In this document: positions 4,640 to 7,412 of the stretch, piece by piece
How the letters are laid out: the number at the start of each line of letters is the position of its first letter
Position numbering within the stretch: the stretch's first letter is position 1
DNA from: an uncultured Eubacteriales bacterium
Lineage (GTDB): Bacteria > Bacillota > Clostridia > Oscillospirales > Acutalibacteraceae
Direction: 5' to 3'
Assembly (NCBI GenBank): GCA_900321515.1
Contig: ONWI01000144.1
Span: 1 to 7,412, forward strand
DNA length: 7,412 nt
Position numbers and translations under genes: made by a program
Notes under the pieces: generated by a model
The model's input: the letters and a program-made list of their open reading frames with translations, nothing else
Database searches by the model: none
What the model was told of the DNA's origin: nothing

Positions 4640-5365
4640 ATGAATTCTAACCGCACGGACGACACAAGCGAATATCTCGAATGTGAGAGAAAATGGGTGT
4701 ACTGGTGCCTGATAGCCGCCGCCGGCTGGTTCGGGGCATATACGTTTCTGCTCAGAGGGGGCGTTTTCTGCAACGCCCAGACCGCCAACATCGTGCTTTT
4801 CGCCATGGCTGTCGGCAAGGGCGACGCCAAGGGCGCGCTGTATCTGCTCATTCCCATCAGCTCGTATTTCGCAGGGGCGTTCTTCTCGGAATACATGGGA
4901 AAGTCGGTCAAAAAGCTGCACTTCCTGCGATGGGACACGATTCTCGTCGGGTGGGAGATGATAGCGGTTGTCATTCTCGGGCTGCTGCCCGCAAGCGTGC
5001 CGGATCAGGTCTGTCAGATAGCGCTGAATTTCATCTGCTCCATGCAGTTCAACACCTTCCGGCAATTGGAAGGAACGCCCGCCGCCACCACCTTTGTCAC
5101 CAATCACATCCGGCAGGTGGGCGCCAATCTGGCGAAATTCGTCCGTCACCGCGACAGCGCTTCCGCTGGCAAGGTGCGAACCCACGGAGCGATGATCTTC
5201 TTCTTTTTTGTGGGCGGCGCGGTCGGCACGGTGTGCGGAAGGCTGTTCGGACTGCCTTCTCTCTGCGGCTCGGCGTTCATCCTGCTTGCCGTATTCGCGC
5301 GGCTGGTCTATGCCGACCGTTCCTATGAAAAAAATATGCTGGAACGCGTCCCCAGAGGACACTAG
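4640..5365 (+). CDS. DUF1275 (YoaK-type) integral membrane protein
   Basis: A 241-residue polytopic membrane protein of the DUF1275 family, whose molecular function is not established. Both family signatures are present: AYTFLLRGGVFCNAQTANIV (33-52), and the central EGTPAATTFVTNHIRQVGAN, matching the family's usual NGxPxATTxxTGNxR pattern. About six hydrophobic helices are visible (near 20-38, 45-58, 65-82, 98-118, 175-197 and 202-222), separated by short charged loops; the region 155-172 is basic. The usual Gly of the family's QTGNI is Ala49 here. The start codon lies 6 nt after the stop of the RhuM-Fic gene and there is no promoter between them, so the two are probably cotranscribed. No Shine-Dalgarno sequence precedes ATG 4640 and no other in-frame start is available before residue 50, so translation is likely coupled to the upstream gene. 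Confidence 0.85.
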   Translation: MNSNRTDDTSEYLECERKWVYWCLIAAAGWFGAYTFLLRGGVFCNAQTANIVLFAMAVGKGDAKGALYLLIPISSYFAGAFFSEYMGKSVKKLHFLRWDTILVGWEMIAVVILGLLPASVPDQVCQIALNFICSMQFNTFRQLEGTPAATTFVTNHIRQVGANLAKFVRHRDSASAGKVRTHGAMIFFFFVGGAVGTVCGRLFGLPSLCGSAFILLAVFARLVYADRSYEKNMLERVPRGH

Positions 5366-5443
5366 AGCGCTCACATTCGTTCGCTAAATGAATAGAGAAT
5401 GGTGAATAATGAATAGAGAATAATGAAGGAGCGCTTCGCGCTG
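5365..5443. repeat. Short direct/inverted repeat element in the DUF1275-flavodoxin spacer
   Basis: Two identical 14-bp copies of AATGAATAGAGAAT (5387-5400 and 5408-5421) recur with a 21-bp period. GAGCGCT flanks them at 5365-5371 and 5429-5435. The left copy sits in the palindrome GAGCGCTC. The right one opens a tight hairpin, AGCGC-TTC-GCGCT (5430-5442). It looks like a small intergenic repeat, perhaps dispersed elsewhere in the genome, and overlaps the last base of the DUF1275 stop codon. No clear promoter for the next gene is visible in or after it. Confidence 0.65.
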
Positions 5444-5490
5444 AATATTGTAGATGAAAGATTGCATTCGGTATAGGAGGTCAACAACAA

Positions 5491-5988
5491 ATGAAAACCG
5501 TTATCGTCTATTATTCTCTCGACGGCAACACAAAAAGTGCCGCCAAATCGCTTGCGGAGATGATCGGGGCGGATTTCTGCCCGATCGAGCCTGTCAAGCC
5601 GCTTGTGTCGAAGGGCAGACCGACCTTCAGCACCATTATGACAGGCGGCGCACAGGTGACCTTCGGCATCTGCCCGAAACTCAAAGAATTTTCCGCCGAC
5701 CTCGGGAGTAATGACAGAATCATTCTCGGCACGCCCGTATGGGCAGGCAAATGTGCCGCGCCGGTCTACGGCTTCATTAAGAAATACTGCAAAACGCACG
5801 GACTGTCAGGCAAGATACAGGCAGCCTTTACCCTCAGCGGAAGCGGCGACAATTCCGGCTGCGTCAAACAGCTGCAAAAGCTGCTGCCGGATATCGGCGT
5901 GACCGTTTCCCTTGCCGATAAGAGCAATTCCCTCTCGGCGGACAATGAGAAGAAGCTCAGGGAATTTGCGGAGCAGTTGAATCAGTAA
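5491..5988 (+). CDS. Flavodoxin family protein
   Basis: A 165-residue soluble flavodoxin-fold protein that should bind FMN and carry electrons. The N-terminal beta strand MKTVIVYYS leads into the phosphate-binding loop SLDGNTKSAA (9-18). The loop GTPVWAGKCAAPV (80-92) corresponds to the isoalloxazine-contacting region, and FTLSGSGDNSGC to the third FMN loop. Length is typical of the short-chain flavodoxin-like proteins common in clostridia; many belong to the NAD(P)H-dependent oxidoreductase-like branch, so electron carrier versus reductase cannot be settled. An excellent AGGAGG (5475-5480) ten bases before the ATG fixes the start. The next gene begins within 40 nt and no terminator intervenes, so they probably form an operon. 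No clear promoter was found in the preceding repeat-bearing spacer. Confidence 0.9.
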   Translation: MKTVIVYYSLDGNTKSAAKSLAEMIGADFCPIEPVKPLVSKGRPTFSTIMTGGAQVTFGICPKLKEFSADLGSNDRIILGTPVWAGKCAAPVYGFIKKYCKTHGLSGKIQAAFTLSGSGDNSGCVKQLQKLLPDIGVTVSLADKSNSLSADNEKKLREFAEQLNQ

Positions 5989-6025
5989 TGCTGCGATCAA
6001 AGAAACGGGAGAAGTGCCATTCGGG

Positions 6026-7000
6026 ATGAAAAGAGCAAGATGTGTATTTTCCGCATTGATGGCGGCGCTGATGATTCTGTCACTGGCAGGCTGTTCCAGG
6101 CGTGAATGGCTTGACAAGCTGAGAGAGATGCAAAGGGAAATATCCCAAGAAATAGCTGAGCAGAACGTGTCCCAGTCCGATGAGGAAAAGAAACCCGAAA
6201 CCATTGACGTCCTGATTGAAGCGCTGGACAAAAGGGACAGGGATTTGTTCAAAAGTCTCTTTTCCAAGAATACTCTCAGCCTTGCCGATGATATGGACAA
6301 AGGACTGGATTATATTTTCGGTGTCTATGAAGGCGAATTTTCCGGCACGGTTTACAGGAATTATTCTGCGGACAAGCATTACGGCGAAAAGAACACAACG
6401 CTTATCAATTCGATTTATGTCATTCAGACCACTGCGGAAAAGTATTACTGTATACGCTATTCTATCTGGACCGTGCAGGAAAAAGATCCCGATTCCGTGG
6501 GGATTTACAGTCTGGATCTCAGCGAATGCGACAAAGATCAGCAGGGCGGCGGAGGCAGTTCCTGGCTGGCTGGAATCACCTACCCCGAAAGAGAAGGCGC
6601 GGAGAGCGTTGCGGGAAAGATTGCCTGTGCGATGATCTGGGGCGACGAAAAATACCTCCGTGACGCGCTGTCCGACGAGCTGCTCGCCACAGAAGGCATC
6701 GACCGGAAGGTTACCGCGTATGTGAAGGACTACAGCACGATCAATTCGTCTACGGTAGGCGACTGCTGGGTGCGTGTCAAAGAAGAAGGTACTCATGTAT
6801 ACCTGATGGTGAATACCCGCCCCCGCACGTTTATCGTTGCCAGAATGTCCAAAGAGCAGCCGGACAAAATGTCCGGCATGAAGGTGACGATTGTCCCCGT
6901 GGACGCAAGCATTCCGCAGGAGGACGTTGAACCGGAAGGAACCGGTCTGGATTTCCCCAAGTTTCCGCATCCGCCGCTTTGCCCTGCTCCCAAAAAATAA
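6026..7000 (+). CDS. Lipoprotein with DUF5104-like domain
   Basis: A 324-residue predicted lipoprotein. The signal peptide has a basic start (MKRAR), a hydrophobic core and the lipobox LAGC with Cys23, so it should be lipid-anchored on the outer face of the membrane. A charged, coiled-coil-prone spacer follows (24-57). Residues about 57-167 look like the DUF5104 domain of Firmicutes lipoproteins (TIDVLIEALDKRDRDLFKSL, then a beta-rich part ending in DSVGIYSLDL). A Gly-rich hinge (QQGGGGSS, 172-179) leads to a second alpha/beta region and a Pro-rich tail. The frame also opens at GTG 6014, but ATG 6026 gives a standard signal peptide and is better placed for GGGAG at 6007-6011, though spacing is long. 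It follows the flavodoxin gene by 37 nt. Substrate and role are unknown; the DUF5104 call is from pattern recall. Confidence 0.78.
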   Translation: MKRARCVFSALMAALMILSLAGCSRREWLDKLREMQREISQEIAEQNVSQSDEEKKPETIDVLIEALDKRDRDLFKSLFSKNTLSLADDMDKGLDYIFGVYEGEFSGTVYRNYSADKHYGEKNTTLINSIYVIQTTAEKYYCIRYSIWTVQEKDPDSVGIYSLDLSECDKDQQGGGGSSWLAGITYPEREGAESVAGKIACAMIWGDEKYLRDALSDELLATEGIDRKVTAYVKDYSTINSSTVGDCWVRVKEEGTHVYLMVNTRPRTFIVARMSKEQPDKMSGMKVTIVPVDASIPQEDVEPEGTGLDFPKFPHPPLCPAPKK

Positions 7001-7004
7001 TACA

Positions 7005-7048
7005 GCCCTGCCGTATCATTCAACCGATACGGCAGGGCGAATTTTTTT
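7005..7048 (+). terminator. Strong terminator between convergent genes
   Basis: GCCCTGCCGTATC (7005-7017) pairs perfectly with GATACGGCAGGGC (7026-7038): a 13-bp GC-rich stem with an 8-nt loop, followed by GAA and seven T. It starts 4 nt after the lipoprotein stop. Read on the minus strand, the same stem is followed by TGTATTATTTTTT, so it may also stop transcription from proS, whose stop codon lies at 7066-7064. Confidence 0.93.
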
Positions 7049-7063
7049 GAATAGCGGAATGAA

Positions 7064-7412
7064 TTACCGGCACTTAGCCAGCAGCTCATTGACGAGAGCC
7101 TGAATTTCATCGGCAGCGGATTCGGTGGAAACCTTCTTCTGCACCGACTTGTCGCGGGTGGCGATTTCGACCATGCTGTCCTTCATGTTGCGCGGGCTGA
7201 CAACCGCTCTCACGGGAATGCCCAGCAGGTCGCCGTCCGAGAACATCACGCCGGGGCGCACGTTGCGGTCGTCGTAAATGACTTCCACGCCGCGCTTCTG
7301 TAGCTCGTCATAGAGCGAATCTGCGAATGACTTGCACTGCTCGTCATCGGAGCGCACGCAGCAGAGATTGACCTGCCACGGAGCAATGGACATCGGCCAG
7401 ATGGGACCGTAA
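7064..7412 (-). CDS. proS: Prolyl-tRNA synthetase, C-terminal anticodon-binding domain (5' end beyond window)
   Basis: The minus strand is open from the right edge to TAA at 7066-7064, giving the last 115 residues of proline-tRNA ligase, which charges tRNA-Pro with proline in the cytoplasm. The visible part is the anticodon-binding domain. It begins YGPIWPMSIAPWQV, the conserved entry to the domain in class II synthetases, and continues with VEVIYDDRNVRPGVMFSDGD, LLGIPVRAVVSPRN and a closing helix ending LVNELLAKCR. It ends directly after that helix, without the extra C-terminal zinc-binding domain of the eukaryote-like form, so it fits the bacterial type with an editing insertion, which would lie off-window. 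The ATG at 7393 is internal, not the start. The gene converges on the lipoprotein gene across the shared terminator. Confidence 0.95.
   Translation of the reverse strand, partial: YGPIWPMSIAPWQVNLCCVRSDDEQCKSFADSLYDELQKRGVEVIYDDRNVRPGVMFSDGDLLGIPVRAVVSPRNMKDSMVEIATRDKSVQKKVSTESAADEIQALVNELLAKCR

Noticed and set aside
4574..5374. Open frame on the minus strand opposite the DUF1275 gene (266 codons)
   Set aside because: The plus strand matches DUF1275 signatures and membrane helices. The antisense product is rich in His, Arg and Glu with no domain pattern.
5366..5490. Promoter for the flavodoxin-lipoprotein operon in the spacer
   Set aside because: Candidate -10 boxes (for example TATTGT near 5446) have no -35 at a suitable distance. 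Read-through from upstream remains possible because no terminator was seen after the DUF1275 gene.
6014..6025. GTG start four codons before the lipoprotein ATG
   Set aside because: Only two bases would separate it from GGGAG. The ATG at 6026 gives a standard lipoprotein signal with a basic start.

Overview
The window looks like chromosomal DNA of a low-GC-phylum (Firmicutes) anaerobe of the class Clostridia, most likely a gut Oscillospiraceae/Ruminococcaceae-type organism. The basis is the GC-rich coding sequence set against AT-rich intergenic DNA, strong AGGAGG-type ribosome sites, TTG/GTG start options, intrinsic terminators with long U-runs, a DUF5104-like lipoprotein, and a RhuM-Fic fusion. 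This placement is an inference from style and gene content, not from a search.

Layout from left to right. Positions 1-54 (minus) hold the first 18 codons of rpsB (ribosomal protein S2). Upstream of it lie a promoter and a leader of about 165 nt with a possible attenuator. Positions 255-740 are a gene-poor, repeat- and hairpin-rich intergenic block. Positions 741-935 (minus) encode a 64-residue single-pass membrane protein. Its promoter overlaps face to face with the promoter of a two-gene plus-strand operon: trmL (tRNA wobble-ribose methyltransferase) and a membrane-anchored CapA-family metallophosphatase-like protein carrying an Ig-like (Big_2) domain. A strong terminator ends that operon.

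A new extended -10 promoter then drives a RhuM-Fic/Doc fusion protein with an unusual 95-residue acidic N-terminal tail. Six bases later comes a DUF1275 (YoaK-type) membrane protein with no visible Shine-Dalgarno site. A short repeat-bearing spacer precedes a flavodoxin gene and a DUF5104-like lipoprotein gene, which form a second likely operon. A strong hairpin terminator between converging genes separates these from the 3' end of proS (prolyl-tRNA synthetase, minus strand), which runs off the right edge.

Most of the window is translation-related housekeeping (rpsB, trmL, proS) plus cell-surface proteins (CapA-like, DUF1275, lipoprotein, small membrane protein). The accessory item worth attention is the RhuM-Doc protein: its Fic motif is of the Doc type (lysine after the asparagine, no second arginine), it has no neighbouring antitoxin gene, and it carries the acidic tail. 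Nothing here looks like an intact prophage, transposon, CRISPR array or tRNA gene.
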